Shown: positions 1 through 5,260 of the stretch, piece by piece
How the letters are laid out: each line of letters opens with the position of its first letter
Position numbering within the stretch: the first letter of the stretch is position 1
From: an uncultured Oscillochloris sp.
GTDB lineage: Bacteria; Chloroflexota; Chloroflexia; Chloroflexales; Chloroflexaceae
Direction: 5' to 3'
Assembly: GCA_903877945.1 (NCBI GenBank)
Contig: CAIRFY010000298.1
Location: forward strand, 1-5,429
Length of the DNA: 5,429 nucleotides
Translations under genes and position numbers: made by a program
The notes under the pieces: model-generated
What the model was told of the DNA's origin: nothing
Database searches by the model: none
What the model saw: the letters and a program-made list of their open reading frames with translations, nothing else

Positions 1-18
1 CCTCTCCCTAGGGAGAGG
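1..18. repeat. Perfect 18-bp palindrome of the CCTCTCCC/GGGAGAGG type
   Basis: The first 18 bases read the same on both strands, with CTAG at the centre and CCTCTCC arms. The arms match the stem of the composite repeats at 49-132, 3018-3102 and 3735-3818, but the 5-base loop is missing. It may be the cut end of a further repeat copy lying outside the window. The following bases (19-48) show no gene or clear repeat. Confidence 0.6.
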
Positions 19-48
19 GGAGTAGATCGCGTCCTGCTGCGGAATACT

Positions 49-132
49 CCCCCTCTCCCGCTCAGGGAGAGGGGGCTGGAGGGTGAGGGCTGCCCGGCGG
101 CAGATTCCTTATGTGAAAGGTATTCGGGCTAG
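49..132 (+). repeat. Composite palindromic repeat, copy A (84 bp)
   Basis: This is the reference copy of a repeat family seen several times in the window. It starts with a perfect hairpin: 11-bp arms at 49-59 and 65-75 around the loop GCTCA. A linker containing GGGTGAGGG (81-89) follows, then the conserved block TTATGTGAAAGGTATT (109-124), four variable bases and CTAG (129-132). Copy C inside the radical SAM gene has the same length and matches at 73 of 84 positions by hand alignment; the hairpin part is identical. Copy A lies between genes and has no obvious coding role. Confidence 0.85.
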
Positions 133-170
133 GCGGTCTTCTCGCAATCCTAAACTGGTTATGAAAAGGA

Positions 171-210
171 GTCGAGCCTTTAGGCGGCGTTATCCGGCTA
201 AAGCCTTGAC
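171..210. repeat. Imperfect inverted repeat downstream of the prenyl-synthase-like gene
   Basis: Arms 171-187 and 194-210 pair at 14 of 17 positions around a 6-base loop. The centre of each arm contains a GGCTAAAGCC-like core, followed on the plus strand by CCACACAAC. The same style (GGCTGAAGCC then CACACTACGAAC) occurs at 3171-3192, so both may belong to a second dispersed repeat family. On the minus strand the hairpin is followed by CTCCTTTTC, so it could act as a weak terminator for the gene ending at 242. The rest of 133-241 shows nothing else. Confidence 0.45.
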
Positions 211-241
211 TCCACACAACAACCCCAAGAGGATTGCTATC

Positions 242-1228
242 TTACGCCCCCCCGGCGTAATCGGCGATCTGCTCCAGGGCTGCGCGGGCCGGGCTGGCGG
301 CGAAGGGTGCCAGGGCCGCATGGGCCGCCGCCGTGCGCCGGGCCAGTTCGGCACGGGCCGGGCCGACCCCGTGGCGGCGCACCTCGCCCACCGACCAGTC
401 AAGGTCGGCATGCCCCAACTCAAGCGCCAGTTCCAGGCGGTTGCCGTCGCCCGTAGCGGCGGCCAGGATGAGTGGCAAGGTCGCAGCGCCGTGGCGCAGG
501 CTGGAGCCCGCCAGACTCATACCGTTGGCCGAGCCACGGGCGAAGTCGTGCAGTTCTTCGCCGATGCGCAGAGCCATGCCCAGCTCGTGGCCAAAGCGTC
601 CGAGGGCCGCGATCTGTTTGGCGTCAAGCCCGCCGCAGGCCGCCCCCGCCGTACAAGCCGCCGCGTAGAGCGCAGCCGACGTGCCCGCGATATAGGCGAA
701 GTACTGCTCAGCGGCCTGCTCAGCCGGGCGCAGCGCCCGCACCGGGGCCAACTGACTCTCGCAAATCTGCATCACCGCCTGCGAGAAATAGCTAATGACT
801 CGCGGATCTGGGCTGAGCGCCATCTCGCCGGCGGCGAGGGCAAATAGGTAGTCACCGATCATCAGCGAAATACCGTGGTTCCAGTCGCCCTGGCGAACCT
901 GCCCGCGACGGCGATCCACCTCATCGACCAGGCTGTCGTGGGTGCTGGTAGCGGCGTAAATCAGCTCGATGGCGGCGGCGGCGTGGACGGCTCGGTCGAG
1001 TTGATAGTCGCCGAGTTGCGCAGCCAGCAGCACCAGGGTTGAGCGCAGGCGCGTGTCGCCGGGGCGCAGCAGATGCGGGTCGGCCACGCTGATCACTGCG
1101 GCGCGCGCACGCGTGCGCTCCTGGATGATCCGCTCGACCGCCTGGAGGTCGGAGCCGAGGCCGAGGGGAAGGGGCGGCTGTATCATGGCAGTGGAGGGGG
1201 GCGGCTGTAGGCCGTTGCCTAGCGCCAC
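242..1228 (-). CDS. Polyprenyl-synthase-fold protein with degenerate catalytic motifs
   Basis: The 328-residue product has the isoprenyl diphosphate synthase layout, a family of cytosolic all-helical enzymes that join isopentenyl diphosphate to allylic diphosphates. Preserved landmarks are TRLRS (59-63, usually GKRLRP), THDSLVDEVDRRRG (96-109, first aspartate-rich region), GDYLFA (125-130), GTSAALYAAACTAGA (182-196) and SLRHGAATLP (243-252). The first Asp motif reads DSLVD instead of DDxxD. The second reads EELHD (224-228) instead of DDxxD. The lysines expected in GKRxRP, KTAxLF and GKxTLP are replaced by T, G and A. It may therefore be a non-catalytic partner subunit or a reprogrammed enzyme; this is inference. 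Neither possible start has a clear ribosome site: GTG at 1228 is the longest, while ATG at 1186 (giving 314 residues) begins just before the conserved part and is equally plausible. The transporter gene is divergent. Confidence 0.85.
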   Translation of the reverse strand: MALGNGLQPPPSTAMIQPPLPLGLGSDLQAVERIIQERTRARAAVISVADPHLLRPGDTRLRSTLVLLAAQLGDYQLDRAVHAAAAIELIYAATSTHDSLVDEVDRRRGQVRQGDWNHGISLMIGDYLFALAAGEMALSPDPRVISYFSQAVMQICESQLAPVRALRPAEQAAEQYFAYIAGTSAALYAAACTAGAACGGLDAKQIAALGRFGHELGMALRIGEELHDFARGSANGMSLAGSSLRHGAATLPLILAAATGDGNRLELALELGHADLDWSVGEVRRHGVGPARAELARRTAAAHAALAPFAASPARAALEQIADYAGGA

Positions 1229-1239
1229 GTATGTAGATG

Positions 1240-1274
1240 GATACTCGTATCGGAGTGGTACGATACTCTATCCG
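1240..1274. promoter_or_regulatory. Candidate operator: GATACTC direct repeats 22 bp apart
   Basis: The segment 1240-1251 is a short palindrome, GATAC-TC-GTATC. The heptamer GATACTC recurs at 1262-1268, exactly 22 bp away, about two helical turns. The first site lies at the predicted transcription start of the minus-strand gene and the second overlaps its predicted -10. The same heptamer occurs inverted at 1399-1405, close to the predicted start of the plus-strand transporter transcript. The placement fits a repressor that could act on both divergent genes, but no regulator gene is present here to support this. Confidence 0.35.
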
Positions 1275-1288
1275 CTCAGGGGTGTCAA
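1260..1288 (-). promoter_or_regulatory. Probable promoter for the prenyl-synthase-like gene
   Basis: Reading the minus strand, a perfect TTGACA (-35, at 1288-1283) is followed after 17 bases by TATCGT (-10, at 1265-1260), which matches the consensus at four of six bases. Transcription would start near 1253, about 25 bases before the GTG at 1228 or about 67 before the ATG at 1186. The -10 overlaps a GATACTC motif. Confidence 0.45.
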
Positions 1289-1320
1289 CTGGAGGTGCGT
1301 GCCGCCAATTATGAAGATGC

Positions 1321-1340
1321 CTTTACACAACTTTACACAA
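1321..1340. repeat. Perfect 10-bp tandem duplication CTTTACACAA
   Basis: Two identical 10-bp units sit side by side, so they face the same side of the helix. They lie about 25 bases upstream of the predicted -35 of the transporter promoter, a usual place for an activator site. The unit resembles a relaxed DnaA box (TTWTNCACA) with a wrong first base, but two such units alone do not make an origin. Confidence 0.5.
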
Positions 1341-1364
1341 ACTTGTTGTTTTGTTTGAACTGGC

Positions 1365-1394
1365 TTGATAATCGGCCTGTATCATAGTTATATT
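1365..1394 (+). promoter_or_regulatory. Probable promoter for the MFS transporter
   Basis: TTGATA at 1365-1370 and TATATT at 1389-1394 each match the sigma-70 consensus at five of six bases, with an 18-base spacer; TTATAT at 1388 would give 17. Transcription would start near 1401, leaving an untranslated leader of about 155 bases. GTATC motifs lie in the spacer (1379-1383) and at the predicted start (1401-1405), again 22 bp apart. Confidence 0.45.
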
Positions 1395-1410
1395 CCCTGA
1401 GTATCAGATT

Positions 1411-1514
1411 GATCCCTGACCGGCAGTTCCCGGTGTCGCCGCTACAGCGATGTACGCTATGCGTGCCGTCCCTGGCGTTGCCGTGAGTCCTGCGGGATCT
1501 TTTTTGCTCAGGAC
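1411..1514 (+). promoter_or_regulatory. Structured leader of the transporter mRNA, attenuator-like
   Basis: The leader can form small hairpins: ACCGG/CCGGT (1419-1423 with 1430-1434) and a long-range GATCCC/GGGATC pairing (1411-1416 with 1494-1499). The second is followed directly by six T residues (1500-1505). A competing GTCCTG/CAGGAC pairing (1487-1492 with 1509-1514) flanks the T-tract. This could be an attenuator or nothing more than chance pairing. I do not recognise a known riboswitch class in it. Confidence 0.25.
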
Positions 1515-1557
1515 GTTCGCGTATCGCAGGTTAGGTTAGACAAGGAAAGGGTAGAGC

Positions 1558-2994
1558 ATGGCACGCTCGTCCACAGCCGGCGCCGTCGCCGAGCAGGGAA
1601 TCACCAAGATCATCTTCTCTTCCGCCGCCGGAACGATGATCGAGTGGTACGACTTCTACATCTTTGGGAGCTTGGCGAGCGTTATCGCCAGCAAGTTCTA
1701 CTCGACCGGCACGCCTCTTGGCGACATCATCGCCTGGTTGGCCGCCTTCGCCGTCGGCTTCATCGTCCGCCCCTTCGGCGCGATCTTCTTCGGGCGCCTC
1801 GGCGACATGATCGGTCGCAAGTACACCTTCATGGTGACGATGACCCTGATGGGCGTCTGTACCTTTGCGGTCGGTTTGCTGCCCACATCTGAGACCATCG
1901 GCCCGGCAGCCGGTATCATCCTGATCCTGCTGCGCATCCTCCAGGGTCTGGCCCTGGGTGGTGAGTACGGCGGCGCGGCCACCTACATCGCCGAGCACGC
2001 CCCCGCCGACAAGCGCGGCTACTACACCAGCTTCATCCAGATCACCGCCACCCTGGGCCTGTTCCTCTCCCTCGGCGTGATCCTGGGCACGCGGCTGGCC
2101 GTCGGGCCACAGGCGTTCAGCGACTGGGGCTGGCGTATCCCCTTCCTGGTTTCGATCTTCCTGATCGCGGTCTCGCTCTACATCCGCTCCTCCCTCAAGG
2201 AGTCGCCGATGTTCCTGCGCCTCAAGAGCGTCGGGCAGACCTCGAAGAACCCGCTCAAGGAGAGCTTTGTCAACCCGGTCAACCGGCGCTACGTGATCAT
2301 CGCCCTCTTCGGTGCCACCATGGGCCAGGGCGTGGTCTGGTACACCGGCCAGTTCTACGCGCTCTACTACCTGCAGAACATCTTCAAGCTGCCCCTGGTT
2401 GATGCCAACGTGATCATCGGCGTCGCCATCCTGATCGCCACCCCGCTGTTCGTTCTTGTCGGCTGGCTCTCGGACAAGATCGGTCGCAAGTGGCTGGTAC
2501 TCAGCGGTATGGCCCTGGGCGCGCTGACCTACTACCCGATCTATGCGGCGATGTACCAGTTCCGCTACGCCCTTGACCCGGCCCAGAAGCTGCTGGACGC
2601 TGCCGGTCAGATCGTTCTGGATGCGGCGGGTAAGCCGAAGCCCGCACTGATCTTCGACATCAACCCGAGCTACAGCCCGGTAATGCTCGGCGTGTTCATC
2701 TTCATCCAGATGATCTACGTGACCCTGGTGTACGGCCCGATGGCGGCCTTCCTGGTCGAGATGTTCCCGACCCGCATCCGCTACACCTCGATGTCGCTGC
2801 CCTACCACCTCGGCAACGGCGTGTTCGGCGGTATGGTGCCGATCATCGGCCTGAGCCTCATCCAGAGTACCGGCAACAACCTGGCCGGTATCTACTACCC
2901 GATTGGCATCGCGGCGATCTGCTTCGTCATCGGCGCGATCTTCCTCAAGGATACGCACAAAGTTGATATTACGGCAGATGTGAAGAACATCTAG
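1558..2994 (+). CDS. MFS transporter, metabolite:H+ symporter (MHS) family
   Basis: This 478-residue inner-membrane protein has about 12 hydrophobic helices and would move a small organic substrate with protons. Family signatures are clear: GTMIEWYDFYIFG in helix 1 (25-37), RPFGAIFFGRLGDMIGRK in the helix 2-3 loop (71-88), and RILQGLALGGEYGGA in helix 4 (126-140), followed by EHAP and KRG. GWLSDKIGRK (302-311) is the matching loop in the second half. The family includes ProP, KgtP and ShiA, but the substrate cannot be told from sequence. A soluble stretch of roughly 35 residues between helices 9 and 10 (about 336-372) contains LDAAG twice. The ATG is preceded by AAGGAAAGG (1542-1550) at good spacing, so the start is firm. 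Codon use is strongly biased to C-ending codons. The gene converges with the radical SAM gene and ends before a strong terminator. Confidence 0.95.
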   Translation: MARSSTAGAVAEQGITKIIFSSAAGTMIEWYDFYIFGSLASVIASKFYSTGTPLGDIIAWLAAFAVGFIVRPFGAIFFGRLGDMIGRKYTFMVTMTLMGVCTFAVGLLPTSETIGPAAGIILILLRILQGLALGGEYGGAATYIAEHAPADKRGYYTSFIQITATLGLFLSLGVILGTRLAVGPQAFSDWGWRIPFLVSIFLIAVSLYIRSSLKESPMFLRLKSVGQTSKNPLKESFVNPVNRRYVIIALFGATMGQGVVWYTGQFYALYYLQNIFKLPLVDANVIIGVAILIATPLFVLVGWLSDKIGRKWLVLSGMALGALTYYPIYAAMYQFRYALDPAQKLLDAAGQIVLDAAGKPKPALIFDINPSYSPVMLGVFIFIQMIYVTLVYGPMAAFLVEMFPTRIRYTSMSLPYHLGNGVFGGMVPIIGLSLIQSTGNNLAGIYYPIGIAAICFVIGAIFLKDTHKVDITADVKNI

Positions 2995-3003
2995 GGGCGT
3001 CAG

Positions 3004-3102
3004 CCCTCACCCCCCAGCCCCCTCTCCCTGAGCGGGAGAGGGGCAGGGGGTGAGGGGGCACGGTCGGCATAAATCGGCTTATGTGAAAGGTATTGCATCT
3101 AG
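3004..3102 (+). repeat. Composite palindromic repeat, copy B, with nested hairpin
   Basis: Beginning ten bases after the transporter stop, this copy forms a two-tier hairpin. Outer arms 3004-3014 and 3046-3056 (11 bp, CCCTCACCCCC with its complement) enclose inner arms 3019-3028 and 3034-3043 (10 bp) around the loop TGAGC. It then continues with the same tail as copy A: TTATGTGAAAGGTATT (3079-3094), four variable bases and CTAG (3099-3102). The hairpin start to CTAG distance is 85 bp against 84 in copies A and C. There is no T-tract after the hairpin, so it is not itself a classic terminator. Confidence 0.8.
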
Positions 3103-3110
3103 GGCATCTG

Positions 3111-3161
3111 CCCTCACCCTCTGGCCCTCGCTCCCTGAACGGGAGCGGGGGCTTTTTGTTT
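3111..3161 (+). terminator. Rho-independent terminator of the transporter, made from a repeat hairpin
   Basis: Arms 3124-3135 and 3141-3152 form a 12-bp stem (one G-U pair) around the loop TGAAC, followed at once by TTTTTGTTT (3153-3161). The upstream CCCTCACC (3111-3118) and the stem layout match the palindromic repeat family in the opposite orientation to copy B. Compared with the usual stem, a G has been gained on the left arm and a C on the right, so pairing is kept. The element ends plus-strand transcription from the transporter; on the minus strand no T-tract follows. Confidence 0.8.
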
Positions 3162-3223
3162 GACATTGTCGGGCTGAAGCCCACACTACGAACTGTCACG
3201 CTGAAACCTGGCACCTGAAACCT
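3162..3223. repeat. GGGCTGAAGCCC-type repeat with short direct repeats
   Basis: GACATTGTC (3162-3170) and GGGCTGAAGCCC (3171-3182) are small back-to-back inverted repeats, followed by CACACTACGAAC. CTGAAACCT then occurs twice (3201-3209 and 3215-3223). The 14-mer ACTGTCACGCTGAA (3192-3205) reappears exactly at 5325-5338 in the leader of the radical SAM gene. The segment fills the short gap before the end of that gene and shows no coding potential of its own. It is probably a second dispersed repeat family, related in style to 171-219. Confidence 0.5.
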
Positions 3224-3226
3224 TGT

Positions 3227-5206
3227 CTACTGCCGTGTTACGAAGATCAGCCGTCCGTGTTCGGCAGCCCACGCCTCGGCGGTTGCCAGGGCGACCTGTC
3301 TGTCCCCAGCGTCCCAGCCCGCAGCGAAGCTCAGGGCGACTCCGGCCCCGCCTGCGGTGCGCCAGGCTCCCAGGGGCAACTCCTGACCTACCTCCAACTC
3401 GTAGCGCCAGATGATCGCCGCCACGCCTGCATAGTCGTCGGGCTCAGCCTGCGAGACCCAGGGTAACACCAGCCAGAGCCGTGGGCTGGTTCGCAGGTGG
3501 CCCGGCTCTGGCTGATCGGCGGCGTACACCGCCAACCGATCCAAGTAGCCTGGTATGTAGGGAAGATCCGCCCGCCAGTTCCGTAGCAGATCGGTACTCG
3601 GCGGCTCGCTCACCACCTCCAGGTACAGATCGAACAGGGTACTCGGGTTTGCGGCGATCCACCCCGCAAGGGTTGGCGAGGTCTGAACCAGATGGTCTGC
3701 TGGGAGCGTGATATCGACGTGTGTTGCGAGGCGGCTAGGATCAATACTCTTCACATAAGGAGTCTGCTGCCGCTCAGCCCTCACCCCCCAGCCCCCTCTC
3801 CCTGAGCGGGAGAGGGGGAGCCGGAAGCTTCCTGTTGCTATCTCCAGTCGCTCATCGTCTAGCCTAACGCTGACGATCATGCCTCCCTCCTCCTTCACCC
3901 TTGCTCCTTCCGCCAGTGCATCCGACCTCGGCCCCGGCATCCCCTCCCGCGCATCCGGGTCGATCCCGATCCCCACCTTCAGCTCGCGGCGCAACCGACG
4001 TAGCTCAGCGTAGGGCGTGCGGTCGGTGCCGAGTACATAGTAGGGCGGACGATCCTGGAAAATCAGACCGTACCGGGCGGCCTCGCGGCGCACCGCCGTA
4101 CCCGGCAGCACCTGGAGCATGAAAATGTCGTATGGCCCAAGGGACTCATCCTTGATGAAGGCCAGAGTCGCGGCCACACCGTCCGCGTCATCTGCGGGCA
4201 AACCCAGGATCACATCCAGAAAGACCTCAATCCCCGCCGCGTAGAGGCGGCGCGTGCCCGCCGCCCACATCGCCAGGTCGGTCTTGCGATTCGCGGCGCG
4301 CAGAGCCACCGGGTTCGCCGTCTGGAGGCCCACCTCCACCACGCGCACATTTGCCGCGTCTAGGGCGGCCACCGCCTTCGCCGAGAGATGTTCGCCGCGC
4401 AGTTCGGCGTAGAACGTGATCTGCCGATCAGCGTTCATATCGGCCAGAGCGCGCATCAGCGGCCAGAAGATCGGCAGTAGATTCAGGTTCGCCTCAACAA
4501 AGTGAACCCGGCGCACGCCGCGCTCCCGGCCCCAAGCGACCTCGGCCAGAACCCGATCAAGCCCGAACGAGCGACCGCCCAGGCGTGGCCCCCTATTCCG
4601 CCCGTAGAGACAGAAACTACACGCATAGGGGCACCAGCGCGAAATTTCCACCATCTGGATGCCATCTGGCGATAATTCCAGGTGGTCGGCGAGGTAGGGC
4701 GAGGGTATTACGGAGATGTCAGGGAGATCGGGACGCGACTGCAGATTGGCGATGGCCAATTGTGGATTGGGCTGACCATTCGGGGCAATCTGTCGTAAAA
4801 GATCAGCAAACGTCTGTTCGCCCTCGCCAATCACCGCCACACTCACGCCGGGATGCTCCAGCACCCAGACATTGTCGGCCTGTACCTCAGGCCCGCCGAC
4901 GACGACGATCAGGGTGGGTAGGCGCTGCCTGACCCGGCGGGCCACCTCCAGCGAGCGCTCGCTGTTCCAGGTGTAGAGCGAGAGTCCGAGCAGGTCAGGG
5001 GCGCGATCCACAATCGCCTCAACCAAAGCAGCGTCGCCCGCGTTATCGGCGATAGCGCGTGGCAGGATGTCGATCTGTACGCTGCCACCCAACCCGCGAG
5101 CCTCGGCATACGCCTTCAGGTAACCCGCCGCCAGAGGCGTATTAAGTGCGGGGTTGTTCGGCACCGGCAATTGGGCCAGCAGCACGCGCAGCGGTGAGCG
5201 AGTCAC
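3227..5206 (-). CDS. B12-binding-domain radical SAM protein with in-frame repeat insertions
   Basis: The product is 659 residues from the GTG at 5206. An N-terminal cobalamin-binding-like domain (about 5-140) shows LLGLSLYTWN (72-81), VVGGPEV (102-108) and IGEGEQTF (126-133), but no DxHxxG motif. The radical SAM domain follows, with CPYACSFC supplying the C192, C196 and C199 ligands of a 4Fe-4S cluster, then VEVGLQTANP (290-299) and DVILGLPADD (331-340). Such enzymes cleave S-adenosylmethionine to start radical chemistry; the substrate is unknown. A C-terminal region of roughly 165 residues (495-659) is not one I recognise. Residues 464-491 are encoded by a repeat copy (3735-3818). Residues around 146-157 and 433-442 come from 7-bp-periodic DNA. 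An ATG at 5227 would add seven residues, but AAAGGGGAG (5221-5213) lies six bases before the GTG and supports the shorter form. The frame is open throughout, so it is probably functional. Confidence 0.9.
   Translation of the reverse strand: MTRSPLRVLLAQLPVPNNPALNTPLAAGYLKAYAEARGLGGSVQIDILPRAIADNAGDAALVEAIVDRAPDLLGLSLYTWNSERSLEVARRVRQRLPTLIVVVGGPEVQADNVWVLEHPGVSVAVIGEGEQTFADLLRQIAPNGQPNPQLAIANLQSRPDLPDISVIPSPYLADHLELSPDGIQMVEISRWCPYACSFCLYGRNRGPRLGGRSFGLDRVLAEVAWGRERGVRRVHFVEANLNLLPIFWPLMRALADMNADRQITFYAELRGEHLSAKAVAALDAANVRVVEVGLQTANPVALRAANRKTDLAMWAAGTRRLYAAGIEVFLDVILGLPADDADGVAATLAFIKDESLGPYDIFMLQVLPGTAVRREAARYGLIFQDRPPYYVLGTDRTPYAELRRLRRELKVGIGIDPDAREGMPGPRSDALAEGARVKEEGGMIVSVRLDDERLEIATGSFRLPLSRSGRGGWGVRAERQQTPYVKSIDPSRLATHVDITLPADHLVQTSPTLAGWIAANPSTLFDLYLEVVSEPPSTDLLRNWRADLPYIPGYLDRLAVYAADQPEPGHLRTSPRLWLVLPWVSQAEPDDYAGVAAIIWRYELEVGQELPLGAWRTAGGAGVALSFAAGWDAGDRQVALATAEAWAAEHGRLIFVTRQ
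3735..3818 (-). repeat. Composite palindromic repeat, copy C, inserted in frame in the radical SAM gene
   Basis: On the minus strand this 84-bp copy runs hairpin (perfect 11-bp arms 3808-3818 and 3792-3802), GGGTGAGGG linker, TTATGTGAA block, then CTAG (3738-3735). It equals copy A in length and matches it at 73 of 84 positions; the first 27 bases are identical. Eighty-four bases are exactly 28 codons, and the copy reads through without a stop, adding roughly residues 464-491 (PLSRSGRGGWGVRAE and onward). It lies between the radical SAM domain and the unassigned C-terminal region. Confidence 0.9.
3883..3910 (-). repeat. 7-bp-periodic tract inside the radical SAM gene
   Basis: On the minus strand four consecutive heptamers read GAAGGAG, CAAGGGT, GAAGGAG and GAGGGAG. 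They encode about residues 433-442 (EGARVKEEGG), a charged, low-complexity linker some 20 residues before the large repeat insertion. The regular spacing suggests slippage-type or imported repeat DNA. Confidence 0.55.
4736..4770 (-). repeat. 7-bp-periodic tract inside the radical SAM gene, between its two domains
   Basis: On the minus strand five consecutive heptamers share an xCAATCx-like core: CCAATCC, ACAATTG, GCCATCG, CCAATCT, GCAGTCG. They encode about residues 146-157 (NPQLAIANLQSR), in the linker between the cobalamin-binding-like domain and the radical SAM core. Heptamer repeats of this look are known from cyanobacterial genomes; the comparison here is by appearance only. Confidence 0.5.
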
Positions 5207-5212
5207 TGATTG

Positions 5213-5221
5213 CTCCCCTTT
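5213..5221 (-). promoter_or_regulatory. Ribosome binding site deciding the GTG start
   Basis: AAAGGGGAG on the minus strand lies six bases before the GTG at 5206. No purine-rich site precedes the ATG at 5227, whose upstream bases are GCTGGTTTGAACC. The site therefore favours GTG as the true start of the radical SAM gene. Confidence 0.65.
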
Positions 5222-5246
5222 AGGCATGGTTCAAACCAGCTTAACA
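5220..5246 (-). repeat. 27-bp direct repeat, proximal copy, at the start of the radical SAM gene
   Basis: This copy matches 5361-5387 at 23 of 27 positions, 141 bp apart. On the minus strand it runs TGTTAAG, CTGG, TTTGAA, CCATGCC, TAA. It contains the ATG at 5227 and runs into the ribosome binding site of the GTG start, so it shapes the translation start region. Confidence 0.7.
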
Positions 5247-5260
5247 ATTCAGCGACGAAA

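Noticed and set aside
83..847. Open frame of 254 codons on the plus strand over the prenyl-synthase-like gene
   Set aside because: It begins inside a repeat, is rich in Arg, Ala and Gly without domain signs, and overlaps a clear family member on the other strand.
1321..1340. Pair of DnaA boxes marking an origin
   Set aside because: The units miss the first consensus base, there are only two, and no dnaA, dnaN or AT-rich unwinding region is nearby.
1531..2958. Long open frame (475 codons) antisense to the transporter
   Set aside because: Its product is a run of D, E, R, H, Q and G with no recognisable domain. It is what strong C-ending codon bias in the real gene produces on the other strand.
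3004..3056. Nested hairpin as the main terminator of the transporter
   Set aside because: It is very stable but has no T-tract; the hairpin at 3124-3152 has one and is the better candidate.
3001..3152. CRISPR-like pattern from repeated hairpins
   Set aside because: The copies are few, differ in orientation and are not separated by spacers of even length.
2969..3214. Open frame of 81 codons on the minus strand between the transporter and radical SAM genes
   Set aside because: Most of its sequence is the translated palindromic repeats and terminator, so it is a by-product of their open frames.
3735..3818. Transposable element or pseudogene scar in the radical SAM gene
   Set aside because: There is no transposase and no frame disruption, and the copy is complete with the same length as the intergenic one, so an in-frame repeat is the better description.
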